A DNA stretch of 64,000 nucleotides. Source: Roseateles_B flavus (GTDB lineage Bacteria > Pseudomonadota > Gammaproteobacteria > Burkholderiales > Burkholderiaceae_C). Shown piece by piece: positions 27,074 to 35,097 of the stretch (positions within the stretch are counted from its first letter, which is position 1; each line of letters begins with the position of its first letter). Where the stretch lies: NCBI RefSeq assembly GCF_039872765.1, contig NZ_JBDPZC010000007.1, positions 62,001 to 126,000 of the forward strand. The letters are read 5' to 3'. The notes under the pieces were generated by a model that had not been told where the DNA came from, made no database searches, and saw only the letters and a list, made by a program, of their open reading frames with translations. A program made the position numbers and the translations under genes.

Positions 27074-27433
27074 TTACTTCTTCTTCTTCTTGGCGACGGG
27101 CTTGGCAGCCTTGGCAGCCGGCTTGGCTTCAGCCTTGGCAGCCTTGCGGGCAGCGGCCTTGGGGTCCACGGCGGCCTTGAAGCCAGCGCCCGGGGTGAAC
27201 TTGGGCAGCTTGGCAGCGGCGATCTTGATCTTCTCGCCGGTGCTGGGGTTCACGCCGGTGCGGGCAGCGCGGGCGTGTTGCTTGAAGGAGCCAAAGCCGG
27301 GGATGGACACGGTGCCACCCTTCTTCACCGTGGTGACCACGGCATCCAGCAGGGTTTCGACGATGCGGCCTGCTTCGGCCTTGGTCAGCTCGTGCTTGGA
27401 AGCCAGATGTTCGATCAGTTCGGTCTTGTTCAT
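27074..27433 (-). CDS. HU-family DNA-binding protein with Lys/Ala-rich tail
   Basis: A 119-residue nucleoid protein. Residues 1-90 are an HU/IHF fold (MNKTELIEHLASKHELTKAEAG, VSIPGFGSFKQHARAARTGVNPSTGEKI). Residues about 90-119 form a basic tail rich in Lys, Ala and Pro, ending in a run of five lysines, like eukaryotic histone H1 tails. Standard HU is about 90 residues, so the tail is an extension; it should add DNA compaction (inference). Tailed HU proteins are known in Burkholderiales and other groups. The ATG at 27433 is clear, since upstream codons have no HU similarity. It ends at a strong terminator. Confidence 0.9.
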   Translation of the reverse strand: MNKTELIEHLASKHELTKAEAGRIVETLLDAVVTTVKKGGTVSIPGFGSFKQHARAARTGVNPSTGEKIKIAAAKLPKFTPGAGFKAAVDPKAAARKAAKAEAKPAAKAAKPVAKKKKK

Positions 27434-27614
27434 TCGTATGAAGTTTGGTTGAGCCCGAACAGGCTCGGGCGGCGCGGATTGTGCCCGATAAACACGGGCC
27501 CGCAAGCGTGGTTTTTCGCAAAAGTCCCAAGGGCAGGGGGCTCTGGGGCGGCGAGCTCGGGAAAGTCCCATGCCTACGGGGTGCGCGGGCGGCCTGATAC
27601 CGGCGGCAGGAGGC

Positions 27615-27628
27615 CCGTCAGCTGACGG
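27615..27628. promoter_or_regulatory. 14-bp perfect palindrome
   Basis: CCGTCAG and CTGACGG abut without spacer. A related CGTC-T-GACG lies two bases further on. This could be a dimer-binding site for either divergent gene; the regulator is unknown. Confidence 0.45.
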
Positions 27629-27668
27629 CCGTCTGACGCCAGCCCCCGTGCGCGCCGCCGGCCCTGGC

Positions 27669-27681
27669 GGCAAAAACTGCC
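27669..27681. promoter_or_regulatory. GGCAA-type inverted repeat
   Basis: GGCAAAAACTGCC, arms GGCA/TGCC, 27 bases before the sigma-54-like site. It matches the 16754 copy except in the centre. Confidence 0.4.
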
Positions 27682-27706
27682 TGCTGCCGGCACGGCGCTT
27701 CGGGTA

Positions 27707-27721
27707 TGGCGATTGCCTTGC
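27707..27721 (+). promoter_or_regulatory. candidate sigma-54 promoter
   Basis: TGGCGATTGCCTTGC: GG and GC ten bases apart, with TGGC and TTGC elements. It would start transcription near 27733, about 117 bases before the Gly-rich protein gene. Confidence 0.55.
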
Positions 27722-27849
27722 AAGGGCAGACCGGTCACGCCAGCGCGGCCCCCGGGTCGGCCTGGCAGGCCACGTCTGCCCGTGCGGGCCCGGCGCCCCG
27801 CGGGCGAGCGGTCACCGATGAATTCTGAACATTCGCGAAAGGATGCACT

Positions 27850-28776
27850 ATGAACCAGCAGGGTCGAAACCAGGGCCGCCACGAGGACCAGGGCCAGCGC
27901 AGCCGCAGTGGCAGCAACTACGGCGATTGGTCGAGCAACCGACCCCAGGGCCAGGAGCAGTTCCAGGGCGGTGGCCAGGGCGCGCAGCAGGGTGGCTATC
28001 AAGGCAGCTACCAGGGCGGCTCCCAGGGCGGCGGCATGGGCGCGCAGCACTTCGGCAGTGGCCATGACAACGGCTGGCACCAGGGCGGCTACGGCTCGCA
28101 GGGTGGCTGGCAGGGCGGTGCCCAGGGCATGTACGGCGAGCACGGCGGCTACGGCAACCAGCAGTTCGGCGGCGGCTACAGCGGCAGCTATGGCCACAAC
28201 TACCCCGGCGCAGGCAGCGGCTTTGGCAGCCCGCAGGGGCAGGGCCACTATGGGCAGTCCGGCCAGCTTGGCCCGGGCGGCGGCCCGTCCATGCAGGGGC
28301 AGCCGTACGGCTCCGGGGGCACGGGCTTTGGGGGCAGCAACGGCGGTGGCTACGGCGGCCTCGGTGGCCAGGGCGGCATGGGCAGTGGCCACAGCGGCTA
28401 CGGCAACCAGGGCGGCATGAGCGGCAGCTATGGCGGCAGCTACGGCAGCGGCCAGGGCGGCATGGGCGGGAGTTACGGGCAGCAAGGCGGCCAGCAGGGC
28501 CACTTCGATCCCGACTACCACCAGTGGCGCGAGGAGCAGATGCGCAATCTGGACAACGACTACCACTCCTGGCGCCAGGACCGCTACAAGAAGTTCTCCG
28601 ACGAATTCAGCCAGTGGCGCAGCCAGCGGCCCCCGCAGGGCAGCGGCAGCCACGCCAGCGGCTCGGACGAGAACAGCGAAAGCGGCGGCCACGGCGCCTC
28701 GGGCAGCGGCAGCTCCGGCAGCTCGTCCGGCAGCGGCACCTCCAGCACCGGCACCGCGAGCAGCCGCACCAAGTAA
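27850..28776 (+). CDS. Gly/Tyr/Gln/Ser-rich low-complexity protein
   Basis: A 308-residue protein with no signal peptide or membrane segment. Residues about 1-215 are low complexity, dominated by Gly, Gln, Ser and regularly spaced Tyr (GGYQGSYQGGSQGGG, GSYGGSYGSGQGGMG, YGNQQFGGGY), much like prion-like phase-separating domains. Residues about 218-262 form a charged, probably helical motif with repeated D-x-Y/W patterns (HFDPDYHQWREEQMRNLDND, then YHSWRQDRYKKFSDEFSQWR). This motif also occurs in other Burkholderiales Gly-rich stress proteins, as I recall. The tail is Ser/Gly-rich. AAAGGA precedes the ATG, and a sigma-54-like promoter lies upstream. The function is unknown. Confidence 0.8.
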   Translation: MNQQGRNQGRHEDQGQRSRSGSNYGDWSSNRPQGQEQFQGGGQGAQQGGYQGSYQGGSQGGGMGAQHFGSGHDNGWHQGGYGSQGGWQGGAQGMYGEHGGYGNQQFGGGYSGSYGHNYPGAGSGFGSPQGQGHYGQSGQLGPGGGPSMQGQPYGSGGTGFGGSNGGGYGGLGGQGGMGSGHSGYGNQGGMSGSYGGSYGSGQGGMGGSYGQQGGQQGHFDPDYHQWREEQMRNLDNDYHSWRQDRYKKFSDEFSQWRSQRPPQGSGSHASGSDENSESGGHGASGSGSSGSSSGSGTSSTGTASSRTK

Positions 28777-28817
28777 GGCCGCGCCCGCCTCGTCCGGGCG
28801 AGGCCTTGCGATGCCCG

Positions 28818-28845
28818 CCGGCTCCGCCCTCAGGGCCGGAGCCGG
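28818..28845. terminator. very stable intergenic hairpin
   Basis: CCGGCTCCG (28818-28826) pairs with CGGAGCCGG (28837-28845), with an inner CCC/GGG around TCA and one bulged C. No T run follows. It may end or process the Gly-rich protein transcript. Confidence 0.5.
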
Positions 28846-28943
28846 CCCAGCAAGGCCCGTCCGCCTTGTGCCCAGGCCTGTGCCGGGCGGCCGGATGCCC
28901 ACGGCAGGCGTCCGCGGCCCCTGGCACGGGCATCAGGACCTCC

Positions 28944-30200
28944 ATGTCACCCCTTGTCGTCTTCAGTCATCTGCGCTGGTCCTTCGTCTACCAGCGCCCC
29001 CAGCACCTGATGTCCCGCCTGGCCCGGCACCGTCCGGTGCTCTTCATCGAAGAGCCGGTCCATGACCCCGGTCCCGCACGGCTGGACAGCAGCTGGCAGG
29101 GCCGCCACCTCGAAGTGCTGACGCCCTGCACGCCCTTGCCTTCACAGGGCTTTGATGCGGAGCAGGCCCTCTTTCTGAGACCTCTGTTGCGCCGCGCGCT
29201 GCAGGACCGCGGCCTGCGTTCCCCCATGGCCTGGCTCTACACACCCATGGCCCTCCCGGTGGCTCGGGCCCTGGATCCCGCGCTGTGGATCTACGACTGC
29301 ATGGACGAGCTGTCCGCCTTCAAGGGCGCGCCGCCCGAACTCCCCGAGCGCGAGCGCGAGCTGATGGAGCTCGCCGACCTGGTGCTCACCGGCGGGCCCG
29401 CGCTTTACGAGGCCAAGCGCGCGCTGCATCCCCGTGTGCACTGCATGCCCAGCGCAGTCGACGTGGGGCATTTCCAGCCGGCCGTGCAGGACCCGGAGGC
29501 CACGCGCTGCGCCGAGACCCTGCAGGGCGCCTTGCCCCGGCCCCGGCTGGGCTTCTTCGGTGTCATCGACGAGCGCATGGACCTGAACCTGCTCGCCCGC
29601 CTGGCCGACGCCCGCCCGCAATGGCAGATCGTGATGGTGGGCCCCGTGGTCAAGATCGATCCCGCCAGCCTTCCTCGACGCCCCAACATCCACTGGCTGG
29701 GCATGCAGAGCTATCAGGTCCTGCCTGCCCTCATGGCCGGCTGGGACGTCTGCCTCATGCCCTTTGCCCTCAACGAATCCACCCGCTTCATCAGCCCTAC
29801 CAAGACGCTGGAATATCTGGCCGGCGAGAAGCCCGTGGTCAGCACCCCCGTGCCTGATGTGCAGCGGCTGTATGGCGCCGTGGTCCGCATCGCCGGCACG
29901 GCCGAGGCCTTTGTGGAGGCCTGCGAGCAAGCCCTGCACGAGAGCCCCGGCCAGCGCCGCCAGCGCCTGACGCATGCGATGGACGTGGTGGCCTCCTATT
30001 CCTGGGACAGCAGTGCACAGGTGGTGCACGAGCTGCTGCAGGAGGCGCTGGAGTCCCGCCTGCTGGGCGGGAGTGCCCGGCCCGCAACGCGGGGGGGGCC
30101 GCTGCCGGCGATGCAGGCGCGCGCAGAGTCCACGCCGGCGGCGGCCTCGGCCGCCCGGACCCAGGCCGCGCAGGCGGCCGCACGGGCCAGCCGCCGCTGA
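28944..30200 (+). CDS. glycosyltransferase, GT1/GT4-like (TuaH type)
   Basis: A 418-residue GT-B glycosyltransferase. It starts MSPLVVFSHLRWSFVYQRPQHL, a signature of a group that includes TuaH-like and surface-glycan enzymes. The sugar-nucleotide-binding half has LGFFGVIDERMDLNLLA, IHWLGMQSYQVLPALMAGWDVCLMPF and ESTRFISPTKTLEYLAGEKPVVST. There is no membrane segment, so it acts on the cytoplasmic face. Residues about 380-418 are an Ala/Arg-rich tail. A TIM-barrel hydrolase gene follows 12 bases later and a GT4 gene 12 bases after that. Donor and acceptor are unknown. Confidence 0.85.
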   Translation: MSPLVVFSHLRWSFVYQRPQHLMSRLARHRPVLFIEEPVHDPGPARLDSSWQGRHLEVLTPCTPLPSQGFDAEQALFLRPLLRRALQDRGLRSPMAWLYTPMALPVARALDPALWIYDCMDELSAFKGAPPELPERERELMELADLVLTGGPALYEAKRALHPRVHCMPSAVDVGHFQPAVQDPEATRCAETLQGALPRPRLGFFGVIDERMDLNLLARLADARPQWQIVMVGPVVKIDPASLPRRPNIHWLGMQSYQVLPALMAGWDVCLMPFALNESTRFISPTKTLEYLAGEKPVVSTPVPDVQRLYGAVVRIAGTAEAFVEACEQALHESPGQRRQRLTHAMDVVASYSWDSSAQVVHELLQEALESRLLGGSARPATRGGPLPAMQARAESTPAAASAARTQAAQAAARASRR

Positions 30201-30212
30201 GGCGCGTCCGCC

Positions 30213-31259
30213 ATGAAGATCATCGACGCCCACCTGCACTGCAGTGGCCGCGAGGACAGCGCGGGCGTGCTCCGCGCCCTGGACGAGGCCGGCATCGAGC
30301 GGGGCGTGCTGCTGGCGCCTTTCCTGAGCCCGGGCCATGCCCTGGGCGATGCGGCCTCGCTGAGGCGCGGCAATGCCCACCTCGCGCGTCTGGTGCGCGG
30401 CCACGAGGACCGCCTCACCGGCTTTGCCGTGGTGGACCCCCGCGACGACCATGCCGCGCAGGATCTGCGTCATGCCATCGAGGACCTCGGCCTGCGCGGC
30501 GTCAAGATGGTGCCCACCGGCTGGTACCCCTTCGAGGAGCGGGCGCGTGGGGTGTACGAGGTGGCCTCCTCGCTGCGGCTGCCCGTGCTCTTTCACAGCG
30601 GCATCTTCATCGACGGCCGCTCCGGCCGCTTCTGCCGCCCGGTCTACTTCGAGGCCCTGCGCGACCATCCCGGCGCCCGGGTGGCCCTGGCCCACATGGG
30701 CTGGCCCTGGACCGACGAGGCCCTGGCCGTGGCGCTGATCGACCGCATCCACCAAGTGCCGCCCGAGCGTGCGCAATTCCGCCTGGACATCTCCTTCGGC
30801 CCGCCTCCGTCCTACCGCCGGGACGTGCTGGCCCGCATGCTGGAGGTGCTGGGGCCGGGCTCGCTGCAGTTCGGCAGCGACTGCTTCCTTCCCTGCAGCG
30901 GCGCCCACCTGCGCGAGCGCCGCGACTGGGTGCAGGACCTGATGGACCTGCTGGACCTGGACGACGCGGCCCGCGAACAGATCTGGTGGGGCACGGCGGC
31001 GGCCTGGCTGGGGCTGGATGCCTCCGGCCGCCTGGCCGCCGGGTCCGGGTCTGGGTCTGAAGCGTCGGGGACTGCAGCGGGCGCTCGGTCTGGCGCTGAG
31101 TCCGGCGCTGAGTCCGGCGCTGAGTCCAGCGCTGAGGGTCAGGTCTTGCGCCAGGCCGCGGCCGCGCCGCCGCCGGCCGGCGATACGGAGTCCACCGGTC
31201 TCGCCCAGCGCCTGCGCGCCGCCAGTCCGGGCTGGGGCTGGATTCCCCGTTGTTGCTGA
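30213..31259 (+). CDS. amidohydrolase-family TIM-barrel metal hydrolase
   Basis: A 348-residue protein of the amidohydrolase-2 type. The metal-site start is IIDAHLHCSG, then LFHSGIF, ALAHMGWPW and FGSDCFLP supply the other expected His/Asp ligands. The barrel ends near residue 275. The last 70 residues are Gly/Ala/Ser-rich and partly encoded by a 12-bp tandem repeat (GAES repeats) and by a copy of the dispersed 13-bp repeat, so the tail seems to have grown by repeat expansion. It sits between two glycosyltransferase genes and may remove an acyl or similar group from a glycan intermediate (inference). Confidence 0.82.
   Translation: MKIIDAHLHCSGREDSAGVLRALDEAGIERGVLLAPFLSPGHALGDAASLRRGNAHLARLVRGHEDRLTGFAVVDPRDDHAAQDLRHAIEDLGLRGVKMVPTGWYPFEERARGVYEVASSLRLPVLFHSGIFIDGRSGRFCRPVYFEALRDHPGARVALAHMGWPWTDEALAVALIDRIHQVPPERAQFRLDISFGPPPSYRRDVLARMLEVLGPGSLQFGSDCFLPCSGAHLRERRDWVQDLMDLLDLDDAAREQIWWGTAAAWLGLDASGRLAAGSGSGSEASGTAAGARSGAESGAESGAESSAEGQVLRQAAAAPPPAGDTESTGLAQRLRAASPGWGWIPRCC
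31092..31136 (+). repeat. 12-bp tandem repeat in coding sequence
   Basis: GGCGCTGAGTCC three times exactly (31092-31127), then a partial AGCGCTGAG. In frame it encodes Gly-Ala-Glu-Ser repeats in the tail of the metal hydrolase. The dispersed 13-bp repeat starts on its last base. Confidence 0.92.
31136..31148 (+). repeat. dispersed 13-bp repeat, copy 5
   Basis: Exact GGGTCAGGTCTTG directly abutting the 12-bp tandem repeat, in the coding tail of the metal hydrolase (G-Q-V-L). Confidence 0.85.
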
Positions 31260-31271
31260 CACAGGAAGCCT

Positions 31272-32468
31272 ATGGACAGAAAGACCGTCGCCGTGGCCCG
31301 GCCTGGCGCTGCAGCGGCCGCCGGGCGGCGCCTCCACGTGCTGGAGTGCGTGGGCAATGCCATCGTGGGCGGCATGGAGCGCTGGGTCGAACGCCTGGTC
31401 GGGCAGCTGCCCCGGGACCGCTTCCGCGTCAGCCTGCTGTGCCCCTACGAGGGCCGATTCAGTGCCACCCTGCGCGCGCTGGGCGCCGATGTCTTCTGCG
31501 TGCCCATGCCCGAGGACCCCTGCTGGAGTGCCGTGCAGGTGGTGCAGGCCCTGGTGCGCAGCTCGGGCGTGGACCTGCTGCATGCCCACCTGCCCAATGC
31601 CCACGCGCTGGCGGGCCTGGTCTCCAGGCTCACCGACGTGCCCTTGCTGAGCACCATCCATGGCCGCCAGCTGACCCTGCTGGACCTGGAGGTGCACCGC
31701 GCCGTCCACAGCCACCTCAGCGTAGTCTGCCGCCACAGCTACTACCACGCGCTGGGCCTGGGCGTGGACATGCGCCGCCTCAGCTGCGAGCCCAATGGCG
31801 TGGACACGCACGGCTTCCACCCGGGCCCGCGGCCCGCGCAGGGGCTGCGTGCGCGACTGGGCCTGGCGCAGGAGGCGCCCCTGGTGGGCTTCGTCGGGCG
31901 ACTGTCGCCGGAGAAGGGGCCGGAGCAGTTTCTGCGCGCCGTCTCGCTGCTGCAGGAAGGGCTGCCCGAGGCCACACGCTTCGTGATGGTCGGCGAAGGG
32001 CCGATGCAGGCCGCTCTGGAGGCCGAGCTGGCGCGCCTGGGCCTGGGGCAGCGCGTGCTGCTGACCGGCCACTGGGACGACATGCCGGGCCTGTACCGGG
32101 AGCTCGACCTGCTGGTGTCCACCTCCCACTCCGAGGCCATGCCCCTGGCCCTGATGGAGGGCATGGCCAGCGGCCTGCCAGTGGTGGCGACGCGTGTGGG
32201 CGGCATCCCGGAGATCGTGCAGCACGGCCTCAGCGGCTGGCTGGTGGCGGCGCGGGACATCGAGGACATCGCCGGGCGCGTGCGCCAGATGCTGGCCCAG
32301 CCCGAGCTGCGCCAGCGCATGGGCGCCGCGGCGCGCCAGGACATGGTGGAGCGCCTGGACCTCGGGCCCAGCCTGGACCGGGTGGCAACGCTGATGCAGG
32401 CCCTGGCACGCCCCGCCCATGAGCCTCATCGCCTGGAAGACGTCAGCGTCCTCGGGCGCGCCTTCTGA
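31272..32468 (+). CDS. glycosyltransferase family 4
   Basis: A 398-residue retaining GT-B enzyme. The acceptor half holds GGMERWVERLVGQLPRDRF and LLHAHLPNAHALAGL. The donor half has VGFVGRLSPEKGPEQFL, FVMVGEGPMQAALE, GHWDDMPGLYRELDLLV and the E-x7-E region SEAMPLALMEGMASGLPVVAT, typical of GT4. It is cytoplasmic and probably adds one sugar of the surface polysaccharide. It is the third gene of a tight operon that starts at 28944. Confidence 0.92.
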   Translation: MDRKTVAVARPGAAAAAGRRLHVLECVGNAIVGGMERWVERLVGQLPRDRFRVSLLCPYEGRFSATLRALGADVFCVPMPEDPCWSAVQVVQALVRSSGVDLLHAHLPNAHALAGLVSRLTDVPLLSTIHGRQLTLLDLEVHRAVHSHLSVVCRHSYYHALGLGVDMRRLSCEPNGVDTHGFHPGPRPAQGLRARLGLAQEAPLVGFVGRLSPEKGPEQFLRAVSLLQEGLPEATRFVMVGEGPMQAALEAELARLGLGQRVLLTGHWDDMPGLYRELDLLVSTSHSEAMPLALMEGMASGLPVVATRVGGIPEIVQHGLSGWLVAARDIEDIAGRVRQMLAQPELRQRMGAAARQDMVERLDLGPSLDRVATLMQALARPAHEPHRLEDVSVLGRAF

Positions 32469-32502
32469 GGCCGCGCGGGCGGCATCGCGCGGCAAATCCG
32501 GC

Positions 32503-32517
32503 GGGCATGAAAGCTGC
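32503..32517 (+). promoter_or_regulatory. candidate sigma-54 promoter
   Basis: GGGCATGAAAGCTGC: GG and GC ten bases apart, GGCA element kept, CTGC for TTGC. Predicted start near 32529, 23 bases before the lipoprotein ATG with its AAAGGA site. Confidence 0.4.
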
Positions 32518-32551
32518 CCTGGGGCCTGGCCCCAGAACACAAAGGAATGCC

Positions 32552-32953
32552 ATGACATCTTCTTCTGCACGGCGGCTGCGTGCCGCGTCCCTGATCCCCG
32601 GCCTGCTGGTCCTGGCCGCCTGCGCGACGCCTGAGGGGCCGCCTGCCTCCATCGCCGCGGCCCAGCGCGCCGTCGATGCGGCCAGCAGCGATGGCGCCAC
32701 CGAACTCGCCGGCGCCGACCTGGCCCGGGCGCGCGGCAAGCTGGAGCGCGCGCGCCAGATCGCGCCCACCGACCGCCTGCGTGCCCACCGGCTGGCGGAG
32801 GAGGCGGCAGCCGATGCCGACCTCGCCCGCGCACGCAGCACGCAGCAGCGCTCTCAGCGCGCCCTGGCCGAGGTCAACCAGTCCCTGCAGACGCTGCGCG
32901 ACGAGCTGCAGCGGCGCAGCGCCCAGCCCTCCAGCCCCGCGGCCTCGCGCTGA
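32552..32953 (+). CDS. DUF4398-type lipoprotein
   Basis: A 133-residue lipoprotein. The lipobox is LVLAACAT with the acylated Cys near residue 26. The mature part is alpha-helical and Ala/Arg/Glu-rich (SIAAAQRAVDAA, LARARGKLERARQIAP, AEVNQSLQTLRDELQR), as in the DUF4398 family. These genes usually precede an OmpA-family lipoprotein, as here. The pair may link outer membrane and peptidoglycan. AAAGGA lies before the ATG. Confidence 0.82.
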   Translation: MTSSSARRLRAASLIPGLLVLAACATPEGPPASIAAAQRAVDAASSDGATELAGADLARARGKLERARQIAPTDRLRAHRLAEEAAADADLARARSTQQRSQRALAEVNQSLQTLRDELQRRSAQPSSPAASR

Positions 32954-32993
32954 TGCGCCGGCCCACCGCCCCTTATCTGATGCAGGAGTCCCC

Positions 32994-33839
32994 ATGCAAG
33001 AACTCAAGACCATCCTGACGGCGGCCGCGCTGGCCGTCCTGGCCGGGTGCCAGACCTTGCCCGCCCAGGACCCGGCCCTGGACGCCGCCGAGCGCGAGTA
33101 CCGCGAGGCTGCCGCCGATCCCCTGGTGCAGCGCCATGGCGCGGCCGAGCTGGAGCAGGTCCGCAGCCTGCTCACGCGTGCCCAGCGCTACTACAAGGAC
33201 GAGCGCAATCTGGAGCAGACCCGCCACCTGGCCTACCTGGCCAGCGCGCAGCTCTCCACCCTGCGCGTCCGGTCGTCCGGCCGTGACGCGGACGTGCAGG
33301 TGCAGCAGTCCGGCGCCGAGCGTGAGCGCCTGCGACTGCAGGGCCGCGATGCCGAGCTGGAGCGCGCCCGCAGCGGCGAGGAGGAGGCACGCCGCGCCGC
33401 CGCCCAGGCCCAGGACCGCGCCGCGGGCCTGCAGCGCGACCTCGCCGAGCTGAGCGCCCAGAACACGCAGCGGGGCGTGATGGTCACCCTGCGCGACATG
33501 CTCTTCGCCACCGGCCGTGCCGAGCTGCAGCCCGGCGTGCGCCGCTCCATCGATCGCCTGGCCGAGGTGCTGCGCCAGCGCCCCGAGCGCCGGGTGCTGA
33601 TCGAGGGTTTCGCCGACAGCACCGGCGGCAGCGCGATGAACCAGCGGCTCTCGCAACGCCGCGCCGAGGCCGTGCGCAGCGCTCTGGTGCGGGCCGGCGT
33701 CGCTCCCCAGCGTCTGGAGGTGCGCGCCTTCGGCGAGGAGTACCCGGTGGCCGACAACGCCACCGCCGAGGGCCGGCAGCAGAACCGCCGCGTCGAGCTG
33801 CTCTTCTCCGACGAGCAGGGCCGGCTGAACTACCGCTGA
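32994..33839 (+). CDS. OmpA-family peptidoglycan-binding lipoprotein
   Basis: A 281-residue outer-membrane lipoprotein. The signal ends at the lipobox VLAGC (Cys near 19). Residues about 25-60 resemble the preceding DUF4398 protein, about 95-160 form a long Glu/Arg/Ala coiled coil, and about 165-281 form an OmpA C-terminal domain (TLRDMLFATGRAELQPGV, VLIEGFADSTGG, NQRLSQRRAEAVRSAL, NRRVELLF) that binds peptidoglycan diaminopimelate. It is co-transcribed with the DUF4398 gene and followed by a bidirectional terminator. Confidence 0.92.
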   Translation: MQELKTILTAAALAVLAGCQTLPAQDPALDAAEREYREAAADPLVQRHGAAELEQVRSLLTRAQRYYKDERNLEQTRHLAYLASAQLSTLRVRSSGRDADVQVQQSGAERERLRLQGRDAELERARSGEEEARRAAAQAQDRAAGLQRDLAELSAQNTQRGVMVTLRDMLFATGRAELQPGVRRSIDRLAEVLRQRPERRVLIEGFADSTGGSAMNQRLSQRRAEAVRSALVRAGVAPQRLEVRAFGEEYPVADNATAEGRQQNRRVELLFSDEQGRLNYR

Positions 33840-33867
33840 AGCCGCCGCCAGGGCAGCCTGGCAAGAC

Positions 33868-33891
33868 AGAGAGGCCCCGCGGGGCCTCTCT
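33868..33891. terminator. bidirectional terminator
   Basis: AGAGAGGCCCC with GGGGCCTCTCT, nearly a perfect palindrome, followed by TTC. It lies between the OmpA lipoprotein and the convergent outer-membrane barrel gene. Confidence 0.8.
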
Positions 33892-33936
33892 TCGCCTGGC
33901 CCGATCAGAGCGCCCTCGGGCGCAGCCTGGCCGGGG

Positions 33937-34779
33937 TCAGAAGCGGTACTTCAGCGCCAGCGCCGTGCTCTGCACATAGGTTCTGGCGCCGCCGGGCAGC
34001 TTGAAGCGGTCGCGGCTGCGCTCGATGGAGACGGTGAAGTTGCGGTTGAAGTTGAAGCCCAGCCCGATGGTGGCCGTGGGCCCCCAGCCGTTCTCGGTGC
34101 CGGTGGTGACGCCGGACAGGGCATCGGCCGTGATCTTGGTGTGGCCGTAGAGGGCGCCCGCCTTGGCATAGAAGCTCACGTTCTCCATGTCCACCATGCC
34201 CACCAGGCTGAGGTTGGCACCATAGGCCCGGGCCTCGCCGCCGGCGCGGTCGGCCTTGCCGAAATGGCGCAGGCCCAGCTCCAGACCGAGGAAGTCGTTG
34301 AACATGCCGCCGGTGTAGATCGCGAAGGAACGGTCGCGGCTGTCACAGCTGAGTGGGGCCAGGCCGCAGGGCGTGTCGTAGTCCGAATTGCCCAGGCTGA
34401 TGCCCACGTAGCCGCGGCGGGTGTAGGGAATCCAGGAGTAGTCGCTGCCGGCATAGCTGCTGCCGTAGCTGCCGCCCGTGCCGTGCTGGTCCTGGGCGGC
34501 CAGGCTGGGCTCCATCGCGCTGCCGCGCAGATTGCCCGCGGCGGGCGCCTCGCCGGCGCCGATCAGCGGCGTATCCGGGCGCGGGTCCTGGGCACTGCCC
34601 ATGCCGCTGTTGCCCATGCTGTTGCCGCTGTTGGTGCCGTTGTTGGTGCCAGTGCCGGTGCCGGTCTGTGCCTGGGCCGTGGCTGCGATCAGGCAGCTGC
34701 CCAGGGCCAGGCACAGGCCGGTGCGCCAGGAAAGGGCGCGTGCGGGTGCCGCGCAGGGGTGGCCGTGTCGTACATGCAT
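33937..34779 (-). CDS. outer-membrane beta-barrel protein
   Basis: A 280-residue protein with signal peptide (LCLALGSCLIAATAQAQ). A Gly/Thr/Asn repeat stretch follows (TGTGTGTNNGTNSGNS), then a flexible region. Residues about 115-280 form an eight-strand-type barrel (GYVGISLGNSDYDTPCG, FLGLELGLRHFG, FYAKAGALYGHTKI, NRNFTVSIERSRDRF), ending in Phe (ALKYRF) as barrel proteins do for BAM recognition. AGAGGA precedes the ATG at 34779. A sigma-54-like promoter lies upstream on this strand. It resembles OmpA/OmpW-like small barrels; ligand unknown. Confidence 0.85.
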   Translation of the reverse strand: MHVRHGHPCAAPARALSWRTGLCLALGSCLIAATAQAQTGTGTGTNNGTNSGNSMGNSGMGSAQDPRPDTPLIGAGEAPAAGNLRGSAMEPSLAAQDQHGTGGSYGSSYAGSDYSWIPYTRRGYVGISLGNSDYDTPCGLAPLSCDSRDRSFAIYTGGMFNDFLGLELGLRHFGKADRAGGEARAYGANLSLVGMVDMENVSFYAKAGALYGHTKITADALSGVTTGTENGWGPTATIGLGFNFNRNFTVSIERSRDRFKLPGGARTYVQSTALALKYRF

Positions 34780-34916
34780 CTTGAGGTCCTCTTTGCTGAT
34801 GGTGGGTGGAAGACGAGAGCCCTGAGGCTGCGAGGCGCGTCGCGAGGGCGCGCCGGAACGGGAGCGCACACGTCTTGCAAGCCGAGGCCTGCCCGCGTGC
34901 CGCCTGGGGGCAGACG

Positions 34917-34931
34917 GCAAGCGCCATGCCA
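34917..34931 (-). promoter_or_regulatory. candidate sigma-54 promoter for the barrel gene
   Basis: On the minus strand TGGCATGGCGCTTGC: TGGCA, ten-base spacing and TTGC all match. It differs from the 55876 site by one base. The palindromic motif at 34974 lies 43 bases beyond. Confidence 0.6.
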
Positions 34932-34973
34932 TGGCCGGCCGCGCGTCTCTGGTGCTTCTGCCGCAGGGGCGAC

Positions 34974-34988
34974 GGCAAGTTTTGCGGC
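34974..34988. promoter_or_regulatory. GGCAAG-type palindromic motif between divergent sigma-54 sites
   Basis: GGCAAGTTTTGCGGC, arms GCAA/TTGC. It stands between the -24 element of the barrel gene (34930) and that of the glycosyltransferase operon (35052), so one activator site could serve both. The rest of 34780-35097 shows no other feature. Confidence 0.55.
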
Positions 34989-35050
34989 AGCACCCAGGCC
35001 GCGCGGGCAGCCTCGGCGCATGGCAGGCACGCGGGGCGGGGAGGCGCTGC

Positions 35051-35065
35051 AGGCATTCCGATTGC
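35051..35065 (+). promoter_or_regulatory. candidate sigma-54 promoter for the glycan operon
   Basis: AGGCATTCCGATTGC: GGCA and TTGC with ten-base spacing. Predicted start near 35077, about 20 bases before the first ATG, which has CACGGAGA as ribosome site. Confidence 0.6.
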
Positions 35066-35097
35066 CTTGCCCCGCCATCCCAGCTCACGGAGACGCC

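Larger units (their letters stand above)
27434..27849. other. divergent intergenic region with palindrome, activator-like motif and sigma-54 site
   Basis: 416 bases without a convincing gene. It contains a 14-bp perfect palindrome CCGTCAG/CTGACGG (27615-27628) followed by CGTC-T-GACG, then GGCAAAAACTGCC (27669-27681), then a sigma-54-like promoter (27707-27721). AAAGGA precedes the ATG at 27850. Confidence 0.55.

Noticed and set aside
28922..28938. Perfect TGGCAC before the glycosyltransferase at 28944
   Set aside because: No GC element at the required distance, and the RNA start would lie beyond the ATG.
29142..32834. 1230-codon open frame on the minus strand
   Set aside because: It lies opposite several well-supported genes; long antisense frames are expected in very GC-rich DNA, and its translation is Ala/Gly/His-rich without family motifs.
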